Part shown: piece by piece, positions 52,373 to 61,306 of the stretch
Numbering within the stretch: position 1 is the first letter of the stretch
How the letters are laid out: the number at the start of each line of letters is the position of its first letter
Assembly: GCF_963556105.2 (NCBI RefSeq)
Contig: NZ_OY829944.1
Coordinates: 1,647,501-1,711,500 of the forward strand
Origin: an uncultured Tolumonas sp.
GTDB taxonomy: Bacteria; Pseudomonadota; Gammaproteobacteria; Enterobacterales; Aeromonadaceae
DNA: 64,000 nt
Direction of reading: 5' to 3'
The notes under the pieces: model-generated
The model's database searches: none
What the model was told of the DNA's origin: nothing
Seen by the model: only the letters and a program-made list of their open reading frames with translations
Position numbers and translations under genes: made by a program

Positions 52373-52960
52373 ATGCAAAAAATAACGGGATTAGTGCTCG
52401 CCGGTGGTCGTTCCAGTCGAATGGGAACCAACAAGGCATTATTAGAAATTAACGGTGAAACACTGTTGAACCGGGCTGTTCGCTTATTGGAATTGTCAGG
52501 CTGCAAAGAGGTGTTTATCAGTGGCGATTATTATGGGCAACGCAGCGTGCCTGATCGCGCCCAGCTTGGCCCGTTAGCCGGTATTGCGGCTGGATTGGAT
52601 ATCTGTAAAACCGAAAAAATCCTGATTTTACCGGTCGATATGCCCTATATGACCAGTGAGCTGTTGCAGCTGCTAATGCGCTTTACGTTTGCAGGCAATG
52701 GCATTAGTTATGCCGATGCGCAATTCCCGTTATTGCTGCTGAATAACGATGCGAACCGTGAAATTTTGGCAGGATTATTAGCGCCAGAAACACCCGCTAA
52801 TCAGCGCAGTATGCATCAGTTCTGCCGTGCTGCGCTGATCATCGAATTGCCGATATCGCCGAAATATCAATATTGTTTTGAAAACACCAATACGCCGGAA
52901 GAGTGGCAGTTATGCCAACGCCGTCTGAACGAAACCAATCATGAGGGACAATTATTATGA
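52373..52960 (+). CDS. mobA: Molybdenum cofactor guanylyltransferase MobA
   Basis: 195 residues from ATG 52373, 1 bp behind moaA. N-terminal nucleotidyltransferase motif GLVLAGGRSSRMGTNKALLEI, then LGPLAGIAAGL and LPVDMPYM. It attaches GMP to form the bis-MGD cofactor that NasA needs. It overlaps moaB by four bases (ATGA). Confidence 0.93.
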   Translation: MQKITGLVLAGGRSSRMGTNKALLEINGETLLNRAVRLLELSGCKEVFISGDYYGQRSVPDRAQLGPLAGIAAGLDICKTEKILILPVDMPYMTSELLQLLMRFTFAGNGISYADAQFPLLLLNNDANREILAGLLAPETPANQRSMHQFCRAALIIELPISPKYQYCFENTNTPEEWQLCQRRLNETNHEGQLL

Positions 52961-53469
52961 GTCACGCGGCAACCGATTTTGTGCCATTAAACATTGCAGT
53001 GTTAACGGTGTCTGATACCCGTAATGAGGAAACCGATACTTCCGGTCGTTCACTGGTCGATAATCTGCAATCAGCCGGGCACCATCTGGTGGAAAAACAG
53101 ATCGTCATTGACGATAAATACGACATCCGCGCCATTTTGTCGCGTTGGATCGCCGATAAAAACGTACAGGTGGTGTTAGTCACTGGTGGCACCGGTTTTA
53201 CTGGCCGCGACACCACACCCGAAGCCGTTGCGCCGCTGTTTGATAAAACTATCGAAGGTTTTGGCGAGTTGTTCCGTCAGGTTTCCTTTAATGAAATCGG
53301 CACTTCCACCATCCAGAGCCGCGCACTGGCTGGCATGGCTAACAAGACGCTGATTTTCTGCATGCCGGGTTCAACGAACGCGTGCCGTACCGCGTGGGAT
53401 CACATCATTCAGTCGCAGCTCGATTCGCGCCATAAACCGTGCAATTTTGTGCCACATCTGCGTCGCTAA
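52957..53469 (+). CDS. moaB: Molybdenum cofactor biosynthesis protein MoaB
   Basis: 170 residues of the MoaB/MogA fold: VLTVSDTRNEETDTSGRSL, VLVTGGTGFTGRDTTPEAV, GFGELFR and MPGSTNACRTAWD. It probably adenylates molybdopterin; MogA does this job in E. coli. Part of the moa operon. Confidence 0.94.
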   Translation: MSHAATDFVPLNIAVLTVSDTRNEETDTSGRSLVDNLQSAGHHLVEKQIVIDDKYDIRAILSRWIADKNVQVVLVTGGTGFTGRDTTPEAVAPLFDKTIEGFGELFRQVSFNEIGTSTIQSRALAGMANKTLIFCMPGSTNACRTAWDHIIQSQLDSRHKPCNFVPHLRR

Positions 53470-53478
53470 GGAAACGTC

Positions 53479-53964
53479 ATGAGTTTAACTGAAAACCAAC
53501 TGACGCATATCAATAGCAGCGGCGAAGCGCACATGGTCGATGTCAGTGATAAAGAGATCACCACGCGCACCGCGCGCGCTGAAGCGATTGTTTCTATGTC
53601 AGCCGAAACATTGCGAGTCGTGATGGCGGGAGATTATCATAAGGGTGATGTGTTTGCTACCGCCCGTATCGCCGGCATCATGGCAGCGAAAAAAACCTCT
53701 GATCTGATCCCGCTGTGTCATCCGCTGGCGCTGAGCAAAGTTGAAGTCGATTTAACTGCCGACACACAACGTAATCAGGTGCGTATCGAAACGCTGTGCA
53801 AGCTCAATGGCAAAACTGGCGTAGAGATGGAAGCACTGACTGCCGCATCAGTCGCTGCGCTAACCATCTACGATATGTGCAAAGCGTTGCAAAAAGACAT
53901 GGTGATTGAATCGGTGCGGCTGTTGAGTAAAACCGGCGGTAAGTCCGGTGATTTTCAGATTTAG
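53479..53964 (+). CDS. moaC: Cyclic pyranopterin monophosphate synthase MoaC
   Basis: 161 residues. [41 protein letters not shown] (catalytic region), [26 protein letters not shown] and the C-terminal [12 protein letters not shown] are all conserved. It completes precursor Z synthesis after MoaA. Confidence 0.97.
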   Translation: MSLTENQLTHINSSGEAHMVDVSDKEITTRTARAEAIVSMSAETLRVVMAGDYHKGDVFATARIAGIMAAKKTSDLIPLCHPLALSKVEVDLTADTQRNQVRIETLCKLNGKTGVEMEALTAASVAALTIYDMCKALQKDMVIESVRLLSKTGGKSGDFQI

Positions 53965-54003
53965 CAGACCGATCATCCAAATGCATGGAAGCCGGAGAAA
54001 CAG

Positions 54004-54246
54004 ATGAAAGTACTATTTTTTGCCCAAACCCGCGAGCTGGTGGGAGTTGATGAGCTAACGATCACCGAACCGTTTGTTACTGCGCAAGCCTTACGCGAGC
54101 AGCTGGCAACCCGAGGCGATAAATGGCAGTTAGCGTTACAGGAATCCCCATTGCTGGTGGCGGTGAATCAATGTCTGGTGCCGTGGGATACGCCGCTATC
54201 CGCCGATGATGAAGTCGCCTTTTTTCCACCGGTAACAGGGGGCTGA
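54004..54246 (+). CDS. moaD: Molybdopterin synthase small subunit MoaD
   Basis: 80 residues with a ubiquitin-like fold, ending FFPPVTGG. The terminal Gly-Gly is the residue pair that becomes thiocarboxylated after activation by MoeB. It is followed after 1 bp by moaE. Confidence 0.95.
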   Translation: MKVLFFAQTRELVGVDELTITEPFVTAQALREQLATRGDKWQLALQESPLLVAVNQCLVPWDTPLSADDEVAFFPPVTGG

Positions 54247-54247
54247 T

Positions 54248-54670
54248 ATGAGTGACCGCATTATTGTTCAGCAGGAAGACTTTGATGTAGCGGTGGAATA
54301 TGCCCGTCTGAGTGACAATCCGGAAACTGGCGCCATCGTCAGTTTTATCGGCAAAGTTCGTAACTTTAACCAGAACAGCGATGTAACGGGATTACATCTC
54401 GAACATTATCCGGCCATGACACAACTCAGTCTGGAAAAGCTGGTGGCAGATGCTCGCACACGGTGGCCAATCCAAGGCTGCACGTTGATCCATCGGGTAG
54501 GCAGTCTCACCGTTAACGACCAGATTGTGTTGATTCTGGTCGCCAGTGCGCACCGTAAAGCGGCGTTTGCGGCTTGTGAATTTCTGATCGATGAACTGAA
54601 AACCAGTGCGCCATTTTGGAAAAAAGAACGGCGCACTGATGGTTCATTACGGTGGGTTCATGCGGAATAG
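54248..54670 (+). CDS. moaE: Molybdopterin synthase large subunit MoaE
   Basis: 140 residues. GAIVSFIGKVRN, LEHYPAMTQLSLEKL, IHRVGSLTVNDQIVLILVASAHRKAAFAACEFLIDELKTSAPFWKKE are the MoaE signatures, including the Lys residues that hold the substrate. It forms the synthase heterotetramer with MoaD and is the last gene of the moa operon. Confidence 0.96.
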   Translation: MSDRIIVQQEDFDVAVEYARLSDNPETGAIVSFIGKVRNFNQNSDVTGLHLEHYPAMTQLSLEKLVADARTRWPIQGCTLIHRVGSLTVNDQIVLILVASAHRKAAFAACEFLIDELKTSAPFWKKERRTDGSLRWVHAE

Positions 54671-54692
54671 GGTTTCATGCATCCTGATTGAA

Positions 54693-55616
54693 TCAGATTT
54701 CCCGCTGCGGTTGCCGCAGGAAATTCAGATTCAATTTGGAAATCGACAGCCCAGCCAAAACCACCACCATGCCCAATATCTGATCTAAGGTCAGTGGCTG
54801 ACCAAACAGATATGAAACGAGAGCGGCAAAGACAGGTAACAGGTTATAAAACACCGAAGTTCGCGCGGCACCCAGATGTTTAACGCCGTTTATCCAGAAT
54901 AAGTAGCCGAGAACGGTCGCAAAAATGCTGATATAGAGTAGCAAAATCAGTGAGAAAGCTGGGAGTTGCAGCATCTCTGTTATGGGTGAAACCTGCGATG
55001 TTAGGCATATCACCAGCAGCGCTAACGTACCGGTAATCATGGTAATTAACGTAAACATGATCGGGGACATCACGGTCATCATGCGTTGAGAGAATAGCGT
55101 GTAACAACACCAGGTCAGCATGGCCGCCATGATGTATAAATCCCCTTGGTTGATCTGTAATTTCACCAACTGTGACAGATGACCGTGAGTGATCACGATG
55201 CAAACACCCAGCAGGCTGACCAGTAAACTGATCCCCTGTTTTAATGAGGGTAATTTTCCTGCCATCAGTGCACTTAGCAAGGTGGTGGTTAACGGGCTTA
55301 ACGCCATGATCAGCGCACCGTTGGTTGGTGTAGTGGTTTTTAACCCGCTGAACAATCCCATATTAAATCCGCCGATCCCGATGATGCCGAGTAAGGTTAA
55401 AGCCAAATAGTGCTGTATCGTCAGCGTCGGCCATTTTTCCCGGGTGATCAGGCAATATATGCCTAACCCAGCAATACTGATGATAAAACGCAGAACGGCC
55501 AGAGAAACATTACTCATATCAGCGAGAATGATTTTAGCGACCGGGAATACACTTCCCCAAAAAAATACACATAGGATCAATAACAGCACGGTCGTGGTTT
55601 GACGTGACGTTTGCAT
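54693..55616 (-). CDS. EamA/DMT-family transporter
   Basis: 307 residues with ten hydrophobic helices in two EamA repeats (NGALIMALSPLTTTLLSALMAGKLPSLKQGISLLVSLLGV and AARTSVFYNLLPVFAALVSYLFGQPLTLDQILGMVVVLAGL). It probably exports metabolites or amino acids; the substrate is unknown. It is divergent from a LysR gene that may regulate it, and convergent on moaE. Confidence 0.88.
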   Translation of the reverse strand: MQTSRQTTTVLLLILCVFFWGSVFPVAKIILADMSNVSLAVLRFIISIAGLGIYCLITREKWPTLTIQHYLALTLLGIIGIGGFNMGLFSGLKTTTPTNGALIMALSPLTTTLLSALMAGKLPSLKQGISLLVSLLGVCIVITHGHLSQLVKLQINQGDLYIMAAMLTWCCYTLFSQRMMTVMSPIMFTLITMITGTLALLVICLTSQVSPITEMLQLPAFSLILLLYISIFATVLGYLFWINGVKHLGAARTSVFYNLLPVFAALVSYLFGQPLTLDQILGMVVVLAGLSISKLNLNFLRQPQREI

Positions 55617-55682
55617 AAGTAACTCCCGTTAAAAAACACTCCGCCAGTTTATTGATTTCATTTATGATTAAAATAAGCATTT

Positions 55683-56630
55683 ATGAGATCAATGATTCCA
55701 ATTATGAAACCTGACTATTCATTAGATGACTTGCGCTTATTCTGGCTGGTGGCACGCTCCGGCAGTTATAAAAAAGCGTCGCAAGAATCTGGTGTGCCGC
55801 TGTCGACACTCAGTCGCCGGATCAGTGTATTGGAAGACGCACTGACTGTCCGGTTGCTGGAAAGAAACGCCCACCGCGTAACATTAACCGAAAGCGGCGA
55901 AGAATATCTGGATCGTTGTGGTCCGTTATTTGACGAGTTGAATGATATCACGCACCAGCTTTACAGCGCGAAACAGTCGGCAAAAGGCAAGTTACACGTT
56001 GCGGCGCCGATTAATCTTGCCCAACAGTGGTTTGTGTCGTTATTGAGCCGCTTTATGCTGCAATATCCACAGATTGACATTGAGTTGACCATATCGAATA
56101 AAAACATTGATTTGATCGAGAATCACGTTGATTTGGCGATCCGCGTTGGCGAGATGACAACGCCCGACTGGATTGTTCGTCACCTGACCGATATCCCGTT
56201 TTGCCTGTGTATGAGCACTGCAATGGCGACGAACTCAGCGGTTTCACTATCGCACCCACAGACGCTTATACATTATCCGGTGGTGGTTTCTAAGCCGGTT
56301 CAGCACTGGCGTCTCATTCATTCCGTGACGCAGGAAGAGTTCAACTTTGATGTGGCGGCTAAAGCCCGGTTTAAGGTGGATGATCTGCATACTGCCATGA
56401 ATGCCGTTCTGGCCGGAATAGGGATCGGGCTGTTTCCTGTAACCATGGTTGCACCCTATATCGCTGCTGGAAAATTGCAGATAGTGCTGCCTGAATGGCA
56501 GGGTCGCAAGCGACCGGTTTATCTGCTTTATCGTGATCGGGTCAACATGCCACACCGTTTGCGATTACTGATCGACTTTATCCTTGAGCAAATACCGGCA
56601 GAGATCCACTATCGTGGTCAGAGTTGCTGA
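55683..56630 (+). CDS. LysR-family transcriptional regulator
   Basis: 315 residues (309 if the ATG at 55701 or 55704 is used). N-terminal helix-turn-helix DLRLFWLVARSGSYKKASQESGVPLSTLSRRISVLEDALTVRLLERNAHRVTLTESGEEYL and a type 2 periplasmic-binding-like effector domain. It is divergent from the EamA transporter with a 66-bp gap, a usual arrangement for a LysR regulator and its target. No clear Shine-Dalgarno site fixes the start. Confidence 0.88.
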   Translation: MRSMIPIMKPDYSLDDLRLFWLVARSGSYKKASQESGVPLSTLSRRISVLEDALTVRLLERNAHRVTLTESGEEYLDRCGPLFDELNDITHQLYSAKQSAKGKLHVAAPINLAQQWFVSLLSRFMLQYPQIDIELTISNKNIDLIENHVDLAIRVGEMTTPDWIVRHLTDIPFCLCMSTAMATNSAVSLSHPQTLIHYPVVVSKPVQHWRLIHSVTQEEFNFDVAAKARFKVDDLHTAMNAVLAGIGIGLFPVTMVAPYIAAGKLQIVLPEWQGRKRPVYLLYRDRVNMPHRLRLLIDFILEQIPAEIHYRGQSC

Positions 56631-57580
56631 TAGCTTTCATCCTGCAACGTAAACTTAAACTGCCGTTGCGATGAGAGAATTACTTGCCTGTGTTTAGTAA
56701 CAAAAATGGCTTCGATATGGGGAATGGTAGCAAGGTAATTCAGTGCTTTCTCGACTCCCATGCCATAGAGCAGGGTGGTATAGATATCGCCATCAATCGA
56801 ATCATCAGAAATGACCGAGACACTCAAGATCTCATTATCTAACGGATAGCCGGTTTTCGGGTCGAGAATGTGATGGTAAATATTGCCGTCAATTTCAAAA
56901 TAGCGCTCATAAACACCCGATGTTACCACCGATTTTGCCACTAAATCGATCACGCCAATTGTTGCATCTGTTTCTCCAAAGGGTTGCTTTAGCCCGATCG
57001 CCCATGAGGTTGCACCATACAACGGTGCGCCCACAGTCAGTACATTGCCGCCTAAATTAATTAACGCATGGTGAATGCCCAAGCGGTGCAGTTCATCACG
57101 CACGCGATCAGCAATATAGCCTTTCGCGATGGCACCAAGATCGATCTCCATGCCTTGCTGCGCTAAAAAAACAGCACAAGTTTGTGGATCGAGGATCACA
57201 TGCTCTGGCCGAGTGAGTGACAGCAGTGATTGAATTTCTGATGCTGGTGGCACCGCGTTGCCAGAAAAGCCGATCTTCCATCGTTTCACCAGCGGGCCAA
57301 TCGCTAAATTAAAACAACTGTCGGCAAGTAAACTGACGGTTTTAGCTTGGTTGATCAAATCAAAAACAGGTTGGCTTACTACAACAGGGTGCAAACCAGC
57401 GGCATGGTTAACGGCCATGAGTTGAGACTGAGCACGATTCACCGTCAGCAGATTTTCTTGTTGTTTAATCAGGCGGAAAACAGCAGCCGCGACGTGTTGA
57501 TTATCTTCAAAGAGTTTGAGCAGGATGGGGGAGCCCATGAGCACGGCAGAATAGGAATAAACGCGTTGTTCTGCTGGCAT
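56618..57580 (-). CDS. apbE: FAD:protein FMN transferase ApbE
   Basis: About 320 residues from ATG 57580 (AGGGTG upstream; a GTG at 57631 gives 17 more residues). Flavin-transferase motifs are GAIAKGYIADRV (DLGAIAKGYIAD), LINLGGNVLTVG, and DPKTGYPLDNEILSVSVISDDSIDGDIYTTLLYGMG with the metal/FAD Asp and Thr. It attaches FMN covalently to a Ser or Thr of a target protein; the target is most likely the neighbouring reductase (57647-60439). Confidence 0.9.
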   Translation of the reverse strand: MPAEQRVYSYSAVLMGSPILLKLFEDNQHVAAAVFRLIKQQENLLTVNRAQSQLMAVNHAAGLHPVVVSQPVFDLINQAKTVSLLADSCFNLAIGPLVKRWKIGFSGNAVPPASEIQSLLSLTRPEHVILDPQTCAVFLAQQGMEIDLGAIAKGYIADRVRDELHRLGIHHALINLGGNVLTVGAPLYGATSWAIGLKQPFGETDATIGVIDLVAKSVVTSGVYERYFEIDGNIYHHILDPKTGYPLDNEILSVSVISDDSIDGDIYTTLLYGMGVEKALNYLATIPHIEAIFVTKHRQVILSSQRQFKFTLQDESYQQL

Positions 57581-57603
57581 ATGAGCACCCTGGATCAGAG
57601 AAG

Positions 57604-57641
57604 GAAAAAGCCGATGTGCTGTACGGAACACACCGGCTTTC
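57604..57641 (-). terminator. Terminator behind the fumarate-reductase-like gene
   Basis: On the minus strand AAAGCCG with TGTG pairs with GCACA and CGGCTTT, followed by TTTCC. It lies in the 66-bp gap between the reductase stop and the apbE ATG. It may reduce expression of apbE relative to the reductase. Confidence 0.65.
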
Positions 57642-57646
57642 GGTTA

Positions 57647-60439
57647 TTACTGTTTTGCCCAGTTCGCCGCGTGGCGACCCGCCATGGTGCCGAAAACGAT
57701 GATATCGGCGACCGCATTACCGCCGATACGGTTACGGCCATGCAGACCACCAGCCACTTCACCCGCCGCAAACACACCTGGAATCACGTTACCGTATACA
57801 TCCAACACTTCAGTGTCAGCGTTAATGGTGACTCCACCCATAGTATGATGCACGCCCGGCGCGATACGGATCGCGTAGAACGGGCCTTCATGAATCGGGT
57901 GACGCAGCGCCGTGGTGCGGCCAAAGTCTTCATCATGCTGTTTTTCAACGAAGAGATTATAGCGTTCTAATGTTGCCAGAAACGCATGCATGTCGAGACC
58001 CAGTTTATCTGCCAACACGCGTGGGCTATCAGCACTGACCACAAATCCTTTGCCAATATACTCATCGGCCGCTTTGTTGTTACGGCGCACCTGCTCATCA
58101 AAAATGATGTATGAGTAATGTTCTGGCAAATTGATGATCGCCGCAGAGACTTTATCCCGCGTTTCCAATTCGTTGAAGAAACGCTCACCTTTTTGATTAA
58201 CCAAAATGGCACCACCACCCCGGATCGCTTCAGAGATCAGATAAGAGGTGGTTTGTTCAACCGTAGGGTGGATCTGAATTTCACCCATATCCACAGTGCC
58301 GGCACCAATGCGTTCCAGCAGAGCAATACCAGTACCGGTCGCGCCTTTGTGGTTGGTAGTCACGAAACCTTTTAGATCTGGGCGGTATTTCACCACCATC
58401 TCCTGATTAGCACTGAAACCACCGGTTGCCATGACAACACTTTTCGCACGAATAGTGAGTTCTTCATTTTCATCATTTTTCACGCGCAGGCCACTAACTG
58501 CCCCGTTTTCCATCAAAATCTCAAGCACATCGGTATCTAACATCACATCAATATCACGTTGAGTGATGTTGCGTTGCAGACCGCTGATCAAGAATCCACC
58601 CACGGCAGAACGGTCAGCCGGGCGATGCGTACGATCAGTGCTCATGCCACCGGTGATGGTAATGTCGTTGAGTTCAATACCGCGATCGGCCAGCCATTCA
58701 ATCGCCTCCGGTGCGTTATTGACAAAGCTACGCAGCAATTCAGGGTTATTGGTGCCCTGACCACCTTTGAGACTTTCCTGATAGAACTTCTCTTTGCAGT
58801 CATGAATGCCTTTCAATTTTTGGAAGCGGGTGCCTGCTGCATTCATTCCAACCGAAGCTTTAATGGTGTTACCACCAATCGTTGGCATTTTTTCAACTAA
58901 CAATACACTGGTATCACGGTCACTGGCTTGAATCGCTGCCGCTAAACCCGTGCCGCCGCTACCGATCACAACCACGTCATAACAAGGCGGTTCCAGGCTG
59001 CCACCTTCTTCCAATGCCATCGCTTTGCAAGATTTGGCCATGGCTTTGGTCACGGCCTTTTTCACGGCTTCACTTTGTGTTGTCGCACCAGAAACAGCAT
59101 CAACATGAGGAGTGTTTGCATCCAGAATTCGGGTTCGGGTCTCTTCAAAACTGGTTGTGAAAGTAACATCGAGGTTGTCGGCAGCTTCCAATTCAATATC
59201 GGCGATACGATCAATTTCCAGACTCACGTTGAGCATCAGCTCATGTGTTTCATCTTGAATTTTTTCTTGGAACACGCCGTTTTTGAATTTGCCGGTTGGC
59301 ATGCTGCTCAGATCGCGGAGCATGGCGTCAACCAGCGAGAAGCGCCACAGCGGCTCAGGAATGGTTAACGCTTCCCGTTGGGTGCTGTCGATGAACAGTT
59401 CGAGCGTTTCACCGCGAGCGATACGGTCTGTCCAGTCCGGGTAGGCGATACAGGCTTTACCCACAGCGACTAAGTCATAACCGTGTTCGATAGCGGTTTC
59501 TGCATCAGATTTATTGACGATACCGCCAACACCCACCATCGGGATCTGTGCCAGTTTCTCAGAACGCATTGCGGTGTATTTCTGAATCAATGGTATCGGA
59601 TCGTGCTTATCAACAATTGATGGACGCAATGTATAGCCCATTGAGAAATGCAAATAATGCAGACCGAGTTCAGCTAATTGTTCCAGCAGATACATGGTGT
59701 CATCGAAACGAATGCCGGGGACTTCCAACTCTTCCGGTGAAAAACGATAGCCGATGATGAAAGATGGGTCGGCATACTGGCGTACCATTTTTTGCGTGAT
59801 TTCCAGCACCGCCAGTGGGAAACGGGCACGATTTTCGCGAGAACCACCCCATTTATCATCACGTTGATTTGAATTTGGTGAGAAGAACTGTTGGATCAAG
59901 TAAGTGTTGGCACCGTGGATTTCGACGCCATCAAAACCCGCTTTAATGGCGCGACGAACACCTTCACCAAACTTGGTGACCATGTCATCCACTTCTTCTG
60001 ATGTCAGCGCAACAGGCGTTGCAGCACCTTCGCGTGGTGCGGCCACCGCACTTGGGCCTACCGGTGTTCTGCCGCCGATCAACTCAGGTTCAACCATCCG
60101 GCCACCGTGATAGATCTGCAAAATAGCTTTAGAACCTTTGGACTGAATGGCTTCGGCAATTTTCGCCAAGCCTTCAATTTTATTGTCGTGATCAATACCG
60201 ATCGCCCCGGGAAACGCTAATCCGCGATCATCGATAAAACCACACTCAACGATCACCGTACCGATGCTGCCAGCGCGTTCGTGGTAGTAGTCAACCAGTT
60301 CATTGGTGACGCTACCATCGAAATAACCAGTACAGGTGGTCATAGGCGCCATCAGAATACGGTTTTTGAGTTGTGTACCATTAGGAAGGGTAAATGGACT
60401 TAGAATTTCATTGTGCAGAAGTTCATTGTGAGAGTGCAT
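57647..60439 (-). CDS. Three-domain soluble NADH:fumarate-reductase-like flavoprotein (OYE + FMN-bind + flavocytochrome c FAD domain)
   Basis: 930 residues from ATG 60439, with GGAG upstream. An N-terminal old-yellow-enzyme barrel (about 1-370) has IHGANTYLIQQFFSPNSNQRDDKWGGS. A middle FMN_bind domain has DAVSGATTQSEAV (near 450), where the Thr is the ApbE flavinylation site. A C-terminal FAD_binding_2 domain begins DVVVIGSGGTGLAAA and ends with GVHHTMGGVTI and GRNRIGGNA, which carry the fumarate reductase His and Arg. This order fits cytoplasmic NADH:fumarate (or acrylate/cinnamate) reductases known from Klebsiella and Vibrio. Substrate not certain. Confidence 0.88.
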   Translation of the reverse strand: MHSHNELLHNEILSPFTLPNGTQLKNRILMAPMTTCTGYFDGSVTNELVDYYHERAGSIGTVIVECGFIDDRGLAFPGAIGIDHDNKIEGLAKIAEAIQSKGSKAILQIYHGGRMVEPELIGGRTPVGPSAVAAPREGAATPVALTSEEVDDMVTKFGEGVRRAIKAGFDGVEIHGANTYLIQQFFSPNSNQRDDKWGGSRENRARFPLAVLEITQKMVRQYADPSFIIGYRFSPEELEVPGIRFDDTMYLLEQLAELGLHYLHFSMGYTLRPSIVDKHDPIPLIQKYTAMRSEKLAQIPMVGVGGIVNKSDAETAIEHGYDLVAVGKACIAYPDWTDRIARGETLELFIDSTQREALTIPEPLWRFSLVDAMLRDLSSMPTGKFKNGVFQEKIQDETHELMLNVSLEIDRIADIELEAADNLDVTFTTSFEETRTRILDANTPHVDAVSGATTQSEAVKKAVTKAMAKSCKAMALEEGGSLEPPCYDVVVIGSGGTGLAAAIQASDRDTSVLLVEKMPTIGGNTIKASVGMNAAGTRFQKLKGIHDCKEKFYQESLKGGQGTNNPELLRSFVNNAPEAIEWLADRGIELNDITITGGMSTDRTHRPADRSAVGGFLISGLQRNITQRDIDVMLDTDVLEILMENGAVSGLRVKNDENEELTIRAKSVVMATGGFSANQEMVVKYRPDLKGFVTTNHKGATGTGIALLERIGAGTVDMGEIQIHPTVEQTTSYLISEAIRGGGAILVNQKGERFFNELETRDKVSAAIINLPEHYSYIIFDEQVRRNNKAADEYIGKGFVVSADSPRVLADKLGLDMHAFLATLERYNLFVEKQHDEDFGRTTALRHPIHEGPFYAIRIAPGVHHTMGGVTINADTEVLDVYGNVIPGVFAAGEVAGGLHGRNRIGGNAVADIIVFGTMAGRHAANWAKQ

Positions 60440-61004
60440 AAGTATCAACTCCAAACTAAAAACTCATAGATTTAAGAAACAGTAGATTTAAGAAATAGAT
60501 TCCCGATGATTATTTTTTTAATTTAAGACTAGTATTGGGGTAATTCTTATTGCAATAAAAACTAATTTTTAACTCGGTTTTCTCATTACGTTATGAGCGT
60601 TTTATAATGTTGGTTAAATTTAATTAACTCATGCAATCGATAATATTTCATTTTTATATTTAATCCTGCTTACTTTATTTACAAAACTATTTCTTTTATT
60701 GGTTAACATCAGCAGTGTTGAATGTGTTTTGTTTCTGTTGTGCTGGTTTAACACTATATTAAATACTTATGTATTTTTTTAACAATTCATTTTCAATTTG
60801 GTGAGCGTTTAGCATTTTATTTTTGTATGTTGCTGTTATTTATCGGTTTATATTTATCAGTGTAGATTGCGAAAGATTTTTTAAGCTGCGATTTGGCAGC
60901 GGTTTTCATTGGTGTTTTAGTTGGGTTTATATGAAATCATTAATAAGTTTTAATTTTAATTAGCACTTGTTTTTATGTTTTATTTTTCTGGTTTTTTCAT
61001 ATTT

Positions 61005-61047
61005 TTGATCAAGATCAACTGTGTGATTTTTTAAAAATGATTATACT
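61005..61047 (+). promoter_or_regulatory. FNR-dependent class II promoter upstream of the DASS transporter
   Basis: TTGATCAAGATCAA at 61005-61018 is a perfect FNR box. TATACT at 61042-61047 is a good -10. Transcription from about 61053 puts the box centre at -41.5, the exact class II distance. The mRNA would have a 254-base 5' UTR. The remaining part of 60440-61306 is very AT-rich and holds no visible gene. Confidence 0.75.
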
Positions 61048-61306
61048 GAATATATAGAAAAGGAATGCCCCTGTTTATTGATGTTTAATTTGGTTAAACA
61101 AGAAAAACAAGTTGTCACTATTTTGTAATTAAAGAAACTAAAAAAATCAGAATTTAAATTTTGCTTATTTAATTGAGCATGTCTTGGTCTGCCAGTTGTA
61201 TTCCTTCCGGGATCGGAGCGAATTGGTTATTCCGGAATTTCCGGGACATGAAAGACGTCGACATGTACCAAAACAACAAGATTTTTAACTACTGTAGATA
61301 AACATT

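Noticed and set aside
60440-61004. Hidden gene or small RNA in the AT-rich gap
   Set aside because: No open frame with RBS and no stable hairpin followed by a T-run could be supported; only the FNR promoter further right is convincing.
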